Origin: JANSYP01 sp038751255
GTDB lineage: Bacteria > Pseudomonadota > Alphaproteobacteria > Rhodobacterales > Rhodobacteraceae
Direction: 5' to 3'
Assembly (NCBI GenBank): GCA_038751255.1
Contig: JBCDGN010000147.1
Span: 1 to 6,630 of the forward strand
Length of the DNA stretch: 6,630 nucleotides
Shown: piece by piece, positions 1 to 5,879 of the stretch
Position numbering within the stretch: position 1 is the stretch's first letter
Layout of the letters: each line of letters begins with the position of its first letter
Program-made: the position numbers and the translations under genes
Notes under the pieces: model-generated
Database searches by the model: none
What the model was told of the DNA's origin: nothing
The model's input: the letters and a program-made list of their open reading frames with translations, nothing else

Positions 1-635
1 AGGTCAAAGCCGGGCATGAAGGTGTTGGGTGCGGCCCATTCGGAGCTGACCATCACGTTGTGACGCGGCTGGTACCAGAAATCATAGCCGAACTTGATGT
101 CGCCCATGCTCTCTTCCCAGCGACCGACGATGTTGAACTCCTTGTCGAGATGCAGATAGCCGCCCGGGGCCTCACCTTGGGCGTCGCCAAGAAAGGAAAT
201 GATGATCTCGGAGCCCAGGCAGTGCACGGTATGCGGACCTGATAGATTGGCTTTGGATTTGATTTCATTGCCGTCGATCACCTTGTGCAGGCGCGGGGCG
301 CGCGGATCGGTGGCAGTGTCAACGATGTGCAGTTTGTTGGATCGCACGCCGGGCAGGATCAGGTACTTGCGCGACATGGAGCCATCATCATGGCAGGACG
401 AACAGGCGTTCCAGCCCATGTGGTGAAGCTCGTCTCCGATGCCCGGCATTTCCAGCCGGTGGATCACCTGAGAATAGGTCGGGCTTTCCGGATCCACATC
501 CACGGTTGCCAGGTAGTCGGGTTTCTGGATGCCCGTCCCGGTGTAGATGGCGATCGTGTAGAGCAGCTTTTCTCGGGGGGCTTTGATCGCCTCTTGCGGG
601 CTTGCATAGCCCGGGCCGCAGCAGGCTCCATCCAT
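1..635 (-). CDS. mtoX: Methanethiol oxidase / selenium-binding protein (SELENBP1/SBP56 family), 5' part
   Basis: The visible N-terminal 211 residues, read without a stop, match the SBP56 family closely. They start MDGACCGPGYASPQEAI and continue with DYLATVDVDPESP, DELHHMGWNACSSC, DPRAPRLHKVI, the histidine-rich GPHTVHCLG and GYDFWYQPRHNVMVSSEWAAPN. In bacteria this family includes the copper-dependent methanethiol oxidase MtoX, which converts methanethiol to formaldehyde, hydrogen sulfide and hydrogen peroxide; human SELENBP1 does the same. The CSSC pair (about residues 78-81) and conserved histidines (71, 72, 135, 138, 192) are present. ATG at 635-633 is chosen because the family N-terminus (CCGPGY) follows at once and a strong GGGAGG ribosome site precedes it; an in-frame TGA at 671-669 excludes a longer start. 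No signal peptide is visible, although some characterised MtoX enzymes are thought to be periplasmic. The family is about 450-470 residues, so roughly the C-terminal half lies outside the window. Family certain; exact substrate inferred. Confidence 0.88.
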   Translation of the reverse strand, partial: MDGACCGPGYASPQEAIKAPREKLLYTIAIYTGTGIQKPDYLATVDVDPESPTYSQVIHRLEMPGIGDELHHMGWNACSSCHDDGSMSRKYLILPGVRSNKLHIVDTATDPRAPRLHKVIDGNEIKSKANLSGPHTVHCLGSEIIISFLGDAQGEAPGGYLHLDKEFNIVGRWEESMGDIKFGYDFWYQPRHNVMVSSEWAAPNTFMPGFD

Positions 636-706
636 GGTGATCTCCCTCCCTTGATTCTTTTGTCTGTATCATATATCGAAAATTGTATTATCATAAAGTG
701 AGAAAA
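636..706. promoter_or_regulatory. Divergent mtoX / iclR control region with repeated TATCATA motif
   Basis: This 71-bp AT-rich gap separates two divergent start codons. It holds the strong ribosome site of the leftward gene (CTCCCTCCC on the + strand, near 641-649) and two direct copies of TATCATA at 667-673 and 689-695, 22 bp apart, about two helical turns. Both copies lie in a similar TGTAT context. On the minus strand, TATGAT (673-668) could serve as a -10 box, with TTATGA (696-691) as a weak -35 box 17 bp away, so the repeats would overlap the leftward promoter. Binding by the adjacent IclR protein is an inference from position. Confidence 0.5.
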
Positions 707-1468
707 ATGCATCTAGACCGTCTCGCGTTGATTTTGGAAGTCGTTGGTCAGAAGGGCAGCGCGACCGTCGCTGACATTTGCGCGCAATCGGGCCTTCCGA
801 AGCCGACCGCCTATAGGTTGGTTCAGGATCTTGTTTCGTCCGGGCTGCTCGAAACTCCTGCCCGTGGCGAGTTCTCGATTGGGACGCGGCTGAAGCGGAT
901 CACGATGAGCGATTACTCCGATCCGGCCCTTCTGGACGTGATTGCCCCGGCGCTCGCCCGTGCCGCTGCTGATTTTGGCGCCGCGTTTTTCTTTTCTCGA
1001 CTGCGCGGTCGCTCGGTCGAGATCATTCATGTGTCCGCACCGCAGACGGGCGTGTCTTACCTTCATCCGGGCATTGGCAAGCGACCTTTGCACGCGTGCT
1101 CATGCGCAAAGGCAATCGCAGCGGTGTCGCCAGAGCTGCTGCCCCAAAACGACCTGAATGGTCAGCTTAAGCAATACACAGAGCGTACGATTGTCAGCCG
1201 CGAGGATCTTGCACGCGAACTCGTCACAATCCGGGCCAAAGGGTATGCCGAATGTGTCGAGGAGCTGGAACGGGGGATAAGTTCCGTTGCCACAACGCTT
1301 GCCGAAACAGGTGTCGGCGCGACCTTGTCGATTGGTGCCACGGCGTCTCTGCGGGTGTTCACGCCCTCCAAGCGCAAGGAGATCGGCCAAGCATTGATCG
1401 CGATGTCGCTTGAGCTTTCACGCTCGCTCGGATTGAATGGCGCGGACACCAACAAAAAGTCGGCGTAA
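707..1468 (+). CDS. IclR-family transcriptional regulator
   Basis: A 253-residue protein with the usual IclR layout. An N-terminal winged helix-turn-helix (about residues 5-65, containing SATVADICAQSGLPKPTAYR and LVQDLVSSGLLE) is followed by a C-terminal effector domain (about 75-245). The effector domain shows the family signatures RPLHACSCAKAIAA (usually LPLHATASGKA) and ECVEELERGISSVA. IclR proteins bind operators as dimers or tetramers and respond to small metabolites, often aromatic or C1-C4 carboxylic compounds. ATG at 707 is preferred over a TTG at 683 because a GTGAG ribosome-site-like stretch precedes it and the homology begins there. The gene diverges from the methanethiol oxidase gene, so control of that gene is the natural hypothesis. 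The inducer cannot be read from sequence. Confidence 0.9.
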   Translation: MHLDRLALILEVVGQKGSATVADICAQSGLPKPTAYRLVQDLVSSGLLETPARGEFSIGTRLKRITMSDYSDPALLDVIAPALARAAADFGAAFFFSRLRGRSVEIIHVSAPQTGVSYLHPGIGKRPLHACSCAKAIAAVSPELLPQNDLNGQLKQYTERTIVSREDLARELVTIRAKGYAECVEELERGISSVATTLAETGVGATLSIGATASLRVFTPSKRKEIGQALIAMSLELSRSLGLNGADTNKKSA

Positions 1469-1495
1469 AATCGCGACCGTCTTTCTTGGCAAGGT

Positions 1496-1534
1496 TTGAG
1501 CCAACCCCTGAGATCGGCGCGATTGGTGGCTCAA
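1496..1534. repeat. Inverted repeat TTGAGCCA / TGGCTCAA upstream of the ABM gene
   Basis: A perfect 8-bp inverted repeat: TTGAGCCA at 1496-1503 and TGGCTCAA at 1527-1534, with a 23-bp spacer, in the 99-bp gap between the IclR gene and the ABM gene. It ends about 20 bp before the ABM gene's ribosome site. It could be an operator or a loose stem-loop. The long loop and the lack of a following T-run argue against a rho-independent terminator. Confidence 0.4.
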
Positions 1535-1567
1535 GACAAAGTGTTTATCCGCATGGGAGAGTGAGAA

Positions 1568-1921
1568 ATGGACGACGTGATGCTTGGGGGGTTCTACGCA
1601 GTGAACGTCAAACCGGAGTATCGACAGTCTTTTTTGAGCGCCAGCATATTCGAAGCGCAAAGTTTGGTCAGTGAAGAGGCGGAGATTTTCCAGTTTCAGA
1701 TCTTGGAGGATGCAGCAAATCCAAACCGTTTCTACTTCTACGAAGTGTTCAGGGATGAAGCCGCAATTCAGAAACATTGGGACTCTGACGTGTTTAAGAC
1801 TTGGTTGAACACAGTCCAAACGATGCTTGATGGCGAGATCGAGATGATTGCAAAGATGCGCTCGCTTTTCCCAACGGCAAAAGGCTTCGAGGCGCAAAAA
1901 CCGGGGCTGCTAACATGGTAA
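1568..1921 (+). CDS. Antibiotic biosynthesis monooxygenase (ABM)-fold protein, putative quinol monooxygenase
   Basis: A 117-residue protein of the size and pattern of the ABM/YgiN/LsrG family (dimeric alpha-beta barrel). The opening strand GGFYAVNVKPEYRQSF is typical, as is the block FYFYEVFRDEAAIQKHWDSD followed by VFKTW (about residues 55-79), which matches the family's E-x(n)-A-x-x-x-H-x(n)-F-x-x-W pattern with His70. Members act as cofactor-free oxygenases on quinol-like compounds or as isomerases such as LsrG; the substrate here is unknown. The ATG follows a good GGAGAGTGAG ribosome site. It lies 99 bp downstream of the IclR gene on the same strand and may share its transcript, although the inverted repeat between them suggests separate control. 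Codon use is somewhat less GC-biased than in the neighbouring genes. Nothing in the sequence ties it to methanethiol metabolism. Confidence 0.75.
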   Translation: MDDVMLGGFYAVNVKPEYRQSFLSASIFEAQSLVSEEAEIFQFQILEDAANPNRFYFYEVFRDEAAIQKHWDSDVFKTWLNTVQTMLDGEIEMIAKMRSLFPTAKGFEAQKPGLLTW

Positions 1922-2155
1922 TCCGCCTTGGTAACTATTGAGATGTATTGGCTCTCATAGATTACCGATTTGTTATGCTTGGTCCGCTATAAGCTCAACC
2001 CGGCTTCGGTCTCAGCATAGCTGCCGGCGCCGTTGGGTTGCGCTCGCTAGATCGTGGACGGCCTATAGCTGACGTATAGCGGCTATGTCGCTTGCACTGG
2101 ATCTCTTTAAAACAACGCTCATGCCAAGCGTCGGAAACCAGACGGCAATACTGCT
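1922..2155. other. Unassigned intergenic DNA left of the IS remnant
   Basis: About 230 bp with no convincing gene. A minus-strand open frame crosses it (1995-2237), but its product resembles no family I recognise and it overlaps the transposase remnant in a different frame. The motif TATAGC recurs near 2063-2085 (CTATAGCTGACGTATAGC), with a partly symmetrical GGCTAT following. I see no terminator for the ABM gene. Confidence 0.4.
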
Positions 2156-2209
2156 CTAAAGTCTCACGTTGCAAAATCGGGGGAGTGCTTGGCTGGGGTG
2201 GTAGGAGAC

Positions 2210-2402
2210 CTGACCTGCTCCCCTTAGAGTCCGCCAATTTGGGTTGGCTCTATTCAGGGTTTGGTCTTCTCTTGACCGTTGGTGATATTCCCACGGGGTG
2301 AGCCCGTCGAGGTTCGAGTGCGGGCAATGGTGATTGTATTCGGCGCGCCATGCCGCGATCATGCAGTAAGCCTACGTTGGCTAGCGAAGTGAAGACTCGT
2401 TC
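2210..2402 (-). pseudogene. IS3-family transposase (OrfB) C-terminal remnant, frameshifted
   Basis: On the minus strand, the segment from 2362 downward reads IAAWRAEYNHHCPHSNLDGL, then TPWEYHQRSREDQTLNRAN. This is the hallmark C-terminus of IS3-group DDE transposases: W-x-x-(D/E)YN-x-x-RPHS-x-L-x-x-LTP-x-E. The immediately preceding family segment, ERVFTSLANV (2402-2373), is in another frame, so an indel of one net base near 2362-2372 breaks the gene. The usual RPHS arginine is a cysteine here (CPHS). The catalytic DDE core upstream is missing: the sequence to the right soon becomes unrecognisable and then the LysR gene begins. The remnant therefore represents only the last fifth or so of an element and cannot be active. 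Confidence 0.8.
2211..2230. repeat. Probable IS3-type terminal inverted repeat (one end only)
   Basis: TGACCTGCTCCCC starts at 2211, just beyond the end of the transposase remnant. It has the TGA start and C-rich composition common at the ends of IS3-family elements. No second, oppositely oriented copy (GGGGAGCAGGTCA) is found elsewhere in the window, consistent with a truncated element. Assignment rests on position and general resemblance. Confidence 0.45.
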
Positions 2403-2683
2403 CTGCTGTTCGCGTTTGATGAACTTCGCTAAAGGTGTCCAGGCAAAACACATATTTAACGATGCCAAGATTTGCCGTGAGGGCGAATCCCCCACGGCTG
2501 ATTAGTTTCCCATTACACTACACTTAAGCGAGTACTTGGTTGTACCGAAGAGGATGCGAGCAATTACAACATCCAATTGCCGCTAAAACCTTCAAAGCCA
2601 GCAGATAGCCACCGGTCCAAGCGGTGCGCGTCGTTCTACGGTTTTTCGAGACGCTTTTCTGCGCGGTGGATCCCAATTTAAGC
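2403..2683. other. Unassigned DNA between the IS remnant and the LysR gene
   Basis: About 280 bp with no gene I can support. The part nearest the remnant (minus strand, FIKREQQ ahead of ERVF) may be a further decayed stretch of the transposase, but the match is too weak to claim. I see no RNA gene, no convincing terminator for the leftward LysR gene, and no second IS end. Confidence 0.4.
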
Positions 2684-3556
2684 TCATATGTCATGTTGGT
2701 CCGTTTGGCCTTTGAGCGTTCCCACCAATGCCTCCCATTGCCGCGGACCGATGGCGTCTCGGGAGGCTAAAATCCAATAGGTTTCAGTATGCTCGACGAC
2801 GCACCCCCCCAAACGAACAAGGCTGCCGGTATGGATGCCATCGCTGCAAAGCGGAAGGGATCCAAGCGCCACGCCATGCCCGGCTTTGGCGATCGCAACA
2901 GCGGCGTGCAATGTGTCGACCCGAATTTGAGGGTTGGGGTTTGAAGGAACTCCGAGGGGTTTGACGCAATCCTTCCAATCGGGGCGAGGGCCGGTGCAGG
3001 CAATGCGGGGTAATTTGGCCCAGTCTTCCCCGGCAAGGCTTGGCGCACAAACAGGTGCAATCGCTTCCTTAAAGAGCGGCACTTGATAGAAATGCGGCCA
3101 TCTGCCCGGTCCGTATCTGATCTGAATAGTCTCATCCTGTGTCGCGCTTTGCCCGCCCAAAACAAGAGACTGCACGGATATGGCCGCCCCCGTGGCAAGC
3201 ATGGTCGAAGACAAGCGGGGGGCCAGCCACATGGAAATCACCGATTGGCTGGCGGAAATGGTCAATTGTTGACGACCTTTGGCAAAGAGCATCTCTGAGC
3301 TATCGCTCAGATCGCGCAAAGCCGTCTGCACATAGGGCAGCCAGGTCTCACCCTCAACGGTAAGCGTGATCGCGCGGGGTCGGCGGAAAAAGAGCCGTGC
3401 ATTCAGGTGTTTTTCGAGCTGCGCGATGCGATGGCTGACGGCCGGTTGGGTCAGGCCGGTCTCTGCCGCTGCAGCGGTGAAGCTGCCTAGACGCGCGGCG
3501 GCTTCAAACGCCCGGACCCACTCCAGGGGCGGAAGGGAAAAGGGAGATCCATTCAT
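2684..3556 (-). CDS. LysR-family (GcvA-like) transcriptional regulator of the tmpAB operon
   Basis: A 290-residue LysR-type regulator of normal family length. The winged helix-turn-helix (about residues 8-66) contains LEWVRAFEAAARLGSFTAAA, then ETGLTQPAVSHRIAQLEKHL and ARLFFRRPRAITLT. A linker helix and a two-lobed periplasmic-binding-like effector domain follow, with the typical RVDTLHAAVAIAKAGHGVAL segment. ATG at 3556 is chosen because AGAGGTG lies 9 bp upstream; a GTG at 3568 falls inside that ribosome site. The gene diverges from tmpA across 99 bp that contain a 12-bp-arm palindrome, the classic arrangement for a LysR protein activating its neighbour and repressing itself. The likely inducer is the trimethylated phosphonate or its hydroxylated intermediate; this is inference from context. 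Confidence 0.9.
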   Translation of the reverse strand: MNGSPFSLPPLEWVRAFEAAARLGSFTAAAAETGLTQPAVSHRIAQLEKHLNARLFFRRPRAITLTVEGETWLPYVQTALRDLSDSSEMLFAKGRQQLTISASQSVISMWLAPRLSSTMLATGAAISVQSLVLGGQSATQDETIQIRYGPGRWPHFYQVPLFKEAIAPVCAPSLAGEDWAKLPRIACTGPRPDWKDCVKPLGVPSNPNPQIRVDTLHAAVAIAKAGHGVALGSLPLCSDGIHTGSLVRLGGCVVEHTETYWILASRDAIGPRQWEALVGTLKGQTDQHDI

Positions 3557-3589
3557 AAATTCAAGCACCTCTAAGCTGCATGATTTCTA

Positions 3590-3619
3590 ATTTGAGTTTA
3601 TGCATGGATATGCTCAAAT
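3590..3619. promoter_or_regulatory. Palindromic operator candidate between the LysR gene and tmpA
   Basis: The left arm ATTTGAGTTTAT (3590-3601) and right arm ATATGCTCAAAT (3608-3619) are inverted repeats matching at 10 of 12 positions around the 6-bp spacer GCATGG. The site lies 33 bp from the LysR start codon and 36 bp from the tmpA start codon, almost exactly central. Length, symmetry and placement suit a LysR-type binding site. I see no Pho box (CTGTCAT repeats) in this gap, so control by the neighbouring regulator rather than PhoB seems more likely. Confidence 0.65.
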
Positions 3620-3642
3620 GCCACTGCGAATTCCGCGACCAT

Positions 3643-3649
3643 AAGGAAG
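3643..3649 (+). promoter_or_regulatory. Ribosome binding site of tmpA
   Basis: AAGGAAG lies 6 bp ahead of the ATG at 3656 and supports that start. An earlier ATG at 3604 is in a different frame and lies inside the palindrome. Confidence 0.6.
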
Positions 3650-3655
3650 CCAGAC

Positions 3656-4795
3656 ATGCATGTTACGGTTGATCAGAGCGGGTCGTTTCTGACCCTCCAC
3701 ACAGAAGGCGCGCAAGCCCGGTTCCACGCCATTTGGCTGCGCGACAATGCCCCGGACCCTAAAACTCGAGCGGCAGGCAATGGACAACGCCTGATTGCCT
3801 TGCGGGATATCCCGGCAAAAACGCATATTAGCGCGGCGTCGGTTGGCAAGGATGGTCTGCACGTGACCTTCGCCCCGGAAAACAAACATGTGTCCTACGG
3901 TCTGGATTGGCTGCGAACCCATTCTTATGACACAGAGGCAGCGCGCAGATCGGGTTGGTTGGCGGATGACATCACGCCATGGGATGCGAAACTGCAAGAC
4001 AGGGTGCCAACGGGAAAGCACCCAGAGCTTTCTGAGAAAGGCGCGGGCTTTACGGATTGGATCGAACAGGTCGCACGGTACGGCTTTGGCAAGGTCGAAG
4101 CCGGGCCCGTCGAAGAAGGCGCATTGTTCAAGGTTGTCGATCTCTTCGGCTATGTGCGAGAGACCAACTATGGCAAGCTCTTTGAGGTGCGCACCGAAGT
4201 GAACCCCACGAACCTCGCCTATACCGGGTTGGGTTTGCAGGCGCATACGGACAACCCTTACCGCGATCCTGTGCCGTCTGTGCAGGTGCTCTATTGTCTC
4301 GAAAGCTCCGCCGCTGGTGGTGATAACATGGTGGTCGATGGATTTGCCTGTGCGCTGCGTCTGCGCGAGGAAACACCGGAATTTTTCGATGTTCTGGTAG
4401 GGCACTGCGCAAGGTTCGAATATGCCGGGGAGCATGGCGTCTGCCTGACCTCACGCAAACCCCTGATCGAACTTGCCCCTGATGGGGAATTGATTGGTGT
4501 GCGGTTCAACAACCGCTCACTCTCTGCGGTCACGGATGTGCCCTTTGACAAGATGGCGCTCTGGTACGATGCCTATCGCCGTCTGGGAGAGATCATTGAC
4601 GACCCCGCCATGGAGGTCACCTTCCGGCTGGAACCGGGTGAGGCCTTCATCGTGGACAACACCAGGGTTCTGCACGCGCGCAAGGCCTATTCCGGCACGG
4701 GCAAGCGTTGGCTGCAGGGGTGCTACGCAGACATGGACGGGCTGCGCTCGACCCGGGATGCGCTTCGGCGTAAGGGGCTGGAGGCAGCGGAATGA
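3656..4795 (+). CDS. tmpA: 2-(trimethylammonio)ethylphosphonate dioxygenase (TmpA), Fe(II)/2-oxoglutarate dependent
   Basis: A 379-residue protein of the gamma-butyrobetaine-hydroxylase type. It has an N-terminal GBBH-like domain (about 1-90, HAIWLRDNAPDPKTRAAGNG, QRLIALRDIP) and a C-terminal TauD/TfdA double-stranded beta-helix domain. The iron ligands are visible: His197 and Asp199 in LQAHTDNPYRDP, and His340 in DNTRVLHARKAYSG. Arg351 (GKRWLQGCYADMDG) is placed to bind 2-oxoglutarate. Alone it would be annotated as gamma-butyrobetaine dioxygenase. The 4-bp overlap with a PhnZ-like HD oxygenase points instead to TmpA, which adds a hydroxyl at C1 of 2-(trimethylammonio)ethylphosphonate. The cysteines that bind zinc in true gamma-butyrobetaine hydroxylases (N-C-x-C-x-x-C after WLRD) are absent here (NAPDPKT). 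The enzyme is cytoplasmic. A carnitine-pathway role is the main alternative but is poorly supported by context. Confidence 0.88.
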   Translation: MHVTVDQSGSFLTLHTEGAQARFHAIWLRDNAPDPKTRAAGNGQRLIALRDIPAKTHISAASVGKDGLHVTFAPENKHVSYGLDWLRTHSYDTEAARRSGWLADDITPWDAKLQDRVPTGKHPELSEKGAGFTDWIEQVARYGFGKVEAGPVEEGALFKVVDLFGYVRETNYGKLFEVRTEVNPTNLAYTGLGLQAHTDNPYRDPVPSVQVLYCLESSAAGGDNMVVDGFACALRLREETPEFFDVLVGHCARFEYAGEHGVCLTSRKPLIELAPDGELIGVRFNNRSLSAVTDVPFDKMALWYDAYRRLGEIIDDPAMEVTFRLEPGEAFIVDNTRVLHARKAYSGTGKRWLQGCYADMDGLRSTRDALRRKGLEAAE

Positions 4796-5388
4796 GCAGC
4801 AAGGCACAAGACCTGACGGCCGAGACAATCGTGGATTTCCTCGCCTCGATCTTCGAGCGCCGAGGATCGGAGGAATATCTGGGCGAGCCCGTCACGATGG
4901 GCGAACACATGCTGCAAGGGGCGACCATCGCTGAACAAAACGGTCAACCCGATGAGATCATCGTCGGGGCGCTGCTGCACGATATCGGGCATTTCACGTC
5001 CGAATTCGGCACCTTCACCATGGATGACACCGAAGACCGACATCACGAGGATGCGGGCGCGGAGGTTTTGGAACGGTTCCTTCCCAGAGTGGTCACCGAT
5101 TGCTGCCGCTACCACGTGGCTGCCAAACGCTATCTGTGCGCGACAAAACCGACTTACTACGACCGCCTCTCAGAGGCCTCGGTGCATTCGCTGAACCTGC
5201 AAGGCGGGCCGATGAGCGCCGAAGAAGTCGCGGCGTTCGAGAGAAACCCGAACCTCAAAGAGATCATTGCCGTGCGGTATCTGGATGAGGCGGGCAAAAT
5301 CGCCGGTATGGACACACCCGATTTCCGTCACTTCGCCCCCCGCGTGCAACGGCTGGTAGATGCCCATATGGCACGCAGCGCCACGTGA
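4792..5388 (+). CDS. tmpB: HD-domain diiron oxygenase TmpB: (1-hydroxy-2-trimethylammonioethyl)phosphonate cleavage to glycine betaine and phosphate
   Basis: A 198-residue HD-superfamily protein in the size range of the C-P-cleaving oxygenase PhnZ. Metal-ligand candidates appear in order with PhnZ-like spacing: His39 (GEHMLQGA), His63-Asp64 (ALLHDIGHF), His85 (RHHEDAGAEVL), His108 (CRYHVAAKRYL) and Asp165 (RYLDEAGKI). Lys112, four residues after His108, corresponds to the PhnZ phosphonate-binding lysine. Tyr29 and Glu32 (EEYLGE), seven residues before the first histidine, match the Tyr/Glu pair that gates the PhnZ active site. TmpB oxidises the TmpA product to glycine betaine and inorganic phosphate using a mixed-valence diiron centre. 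It overlaps tmpA by ATGA, with GGAGG 7 bp upstream inside tmpA, indicating translational coupling. Annotation pipelines would call it merely an HD-domain or phosphohydrolase protein. Confidence 0.88.
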   Translation: MSSKAQDLTAETIVDFLASIFERRGSEEYLGEPVTMGEHMLQGATIAEQNGQPDEIIVGALLHDIGHFTSEFGTFTMDDTEDRHHEDAGAEVLERFLPRVVTDCCRYHVAAKRYLCATKPTYYDRLSEASVHSLNLQGGPMSAEEVAAFERNPNLKEIIAVRYLDEAGKIAGMDTPDFRHFAPRVQRLVDAHMARSAT

Positions 5389-5394
5389 CGGACC

Positions 5395-5793
5395 ATGGAT
5401 AAGGTTTGTCTTGTCGTCATTGACGGGCTGCGCGACGACACCGCGCGCAATGCCTGCACAAATCTTATGTCTTCGGTCGTCAGTGGCGAGGCGCAGCTTT
5501 GGACCATGCAAGCCTGCCTGCCCACCATCTCCGCGCCTCTTTATGAGACCCTGCACAATCTTGGATCGGCGCAGCGTTGCCCCGACGCTCATAAAGCTTG
5601 TCGGTCTGGACCCTCGGACCTCGATGCAAGCCGCCATGCTCTGATGAAAAAGCCCGGCTGCGCGACATCTCCAAAGCCGCCGGGGCTCGATAGGTTTCGC
5701 CGGGGAGCACGGACCTATATTTTTTCAGTTAGCCGTTGTACCACCAGCGCTGAGCGGTGCCCTCCATGCTTCAAGTTCTTTCGGCACGCGTAA
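5395..5793 (+). pseudogene. Truncated alkaline-phosphatase / nucleotide-pyrophosphatase superfamily gene
   Basis: The frame opens 6 bp after tmpB. Its first ~54 residues are a clear N-terminus of a type I phosphodiesterase/nucleotide pyrophosphatase-like enzyme: KVCLVVIDGLRDDTARNAC with the metal-binding Asp10, and CLPTISAPLYETLH with the nucleophile Thr44 in the PTxSxP motif. Homology stops abruptly at about 5556. The remaining ~78 residues (from NLGSAQRCPDAHK) are cysteine- and arginine-rich and unlike the family, which normally continues for another 200 or more residues with further metal ligands. The product cannot be an active hydrolase. Co-transcription with tmpAB suggests that the intact ancestor acted on a phosphonate or phosphate ester linked to this pathway; that role is inference. 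No strong ribosome site is visible. Confidence 0.7.
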
Positions 5794-5879
5794 CGGCCAA
5801 AAGCTGTCATTGGCGTTACTATCTCGATGCCGCGGCCGCAGCCCGCGCAGCGGAATTGGCTGCACGTGCACCCCGTCCG
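5557..5879 (+). other. Unrecognised junction sequence between two broken genes
   Basis: About 320 bp between the end of phosphatase homology and the first recognisable ABC-ATPase residues. Short open stretches exist in all frames, for example an alanine-rich YYLDAAAAARAAELAARA near 5820-5873 that could be decayed ABC-ATPase sequence, but none is convincing. GCCGGGG occurs twice about 21 bp apart near 5675-5702. Probably a deletion or rearrangement scar. Confidence 0.4.

Noticed and set aside
285..701. Long plus-strand open frame opposite the methanethiol oxidase gene
   Set aside because: It is the complement of a strongly conserved gene and resembles no family; a shadow frame.
1418..1897. 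159-codon minus-strand open frame across the ABM gene
   Set aside because: It runs antisense to a recognisable family protein with a good ribosome site, and its own product has no family features.
2063..2090. TATAGC repeats as a possible short array or operator
   Set aside because: Only two imperfect copies with no regular spacing and no adjacent gene; nothing resembling a CRISPR array.
1995..2237. Minus-strand 80-codon open frame next to the IS remnant
   Set aside because: Proline- and serine-rich, no recognisable motif, and overlapping the transposase tail and IS end in another frame.
3614..4435. 273-codon minus-strand open frame inside tmpA
   Set aside because: It is antisense to the TmpA catalytic core, whose iron ligands and family motifs are clear.
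5647..5685. Possible minus-strand terminator: AGCCCCGGC ... GCCGGGCTTTTT
   Set aside because: The stem is imperfect with a loop of about 17-20 bases, and there is no minus-strand gene nearby for it to end.
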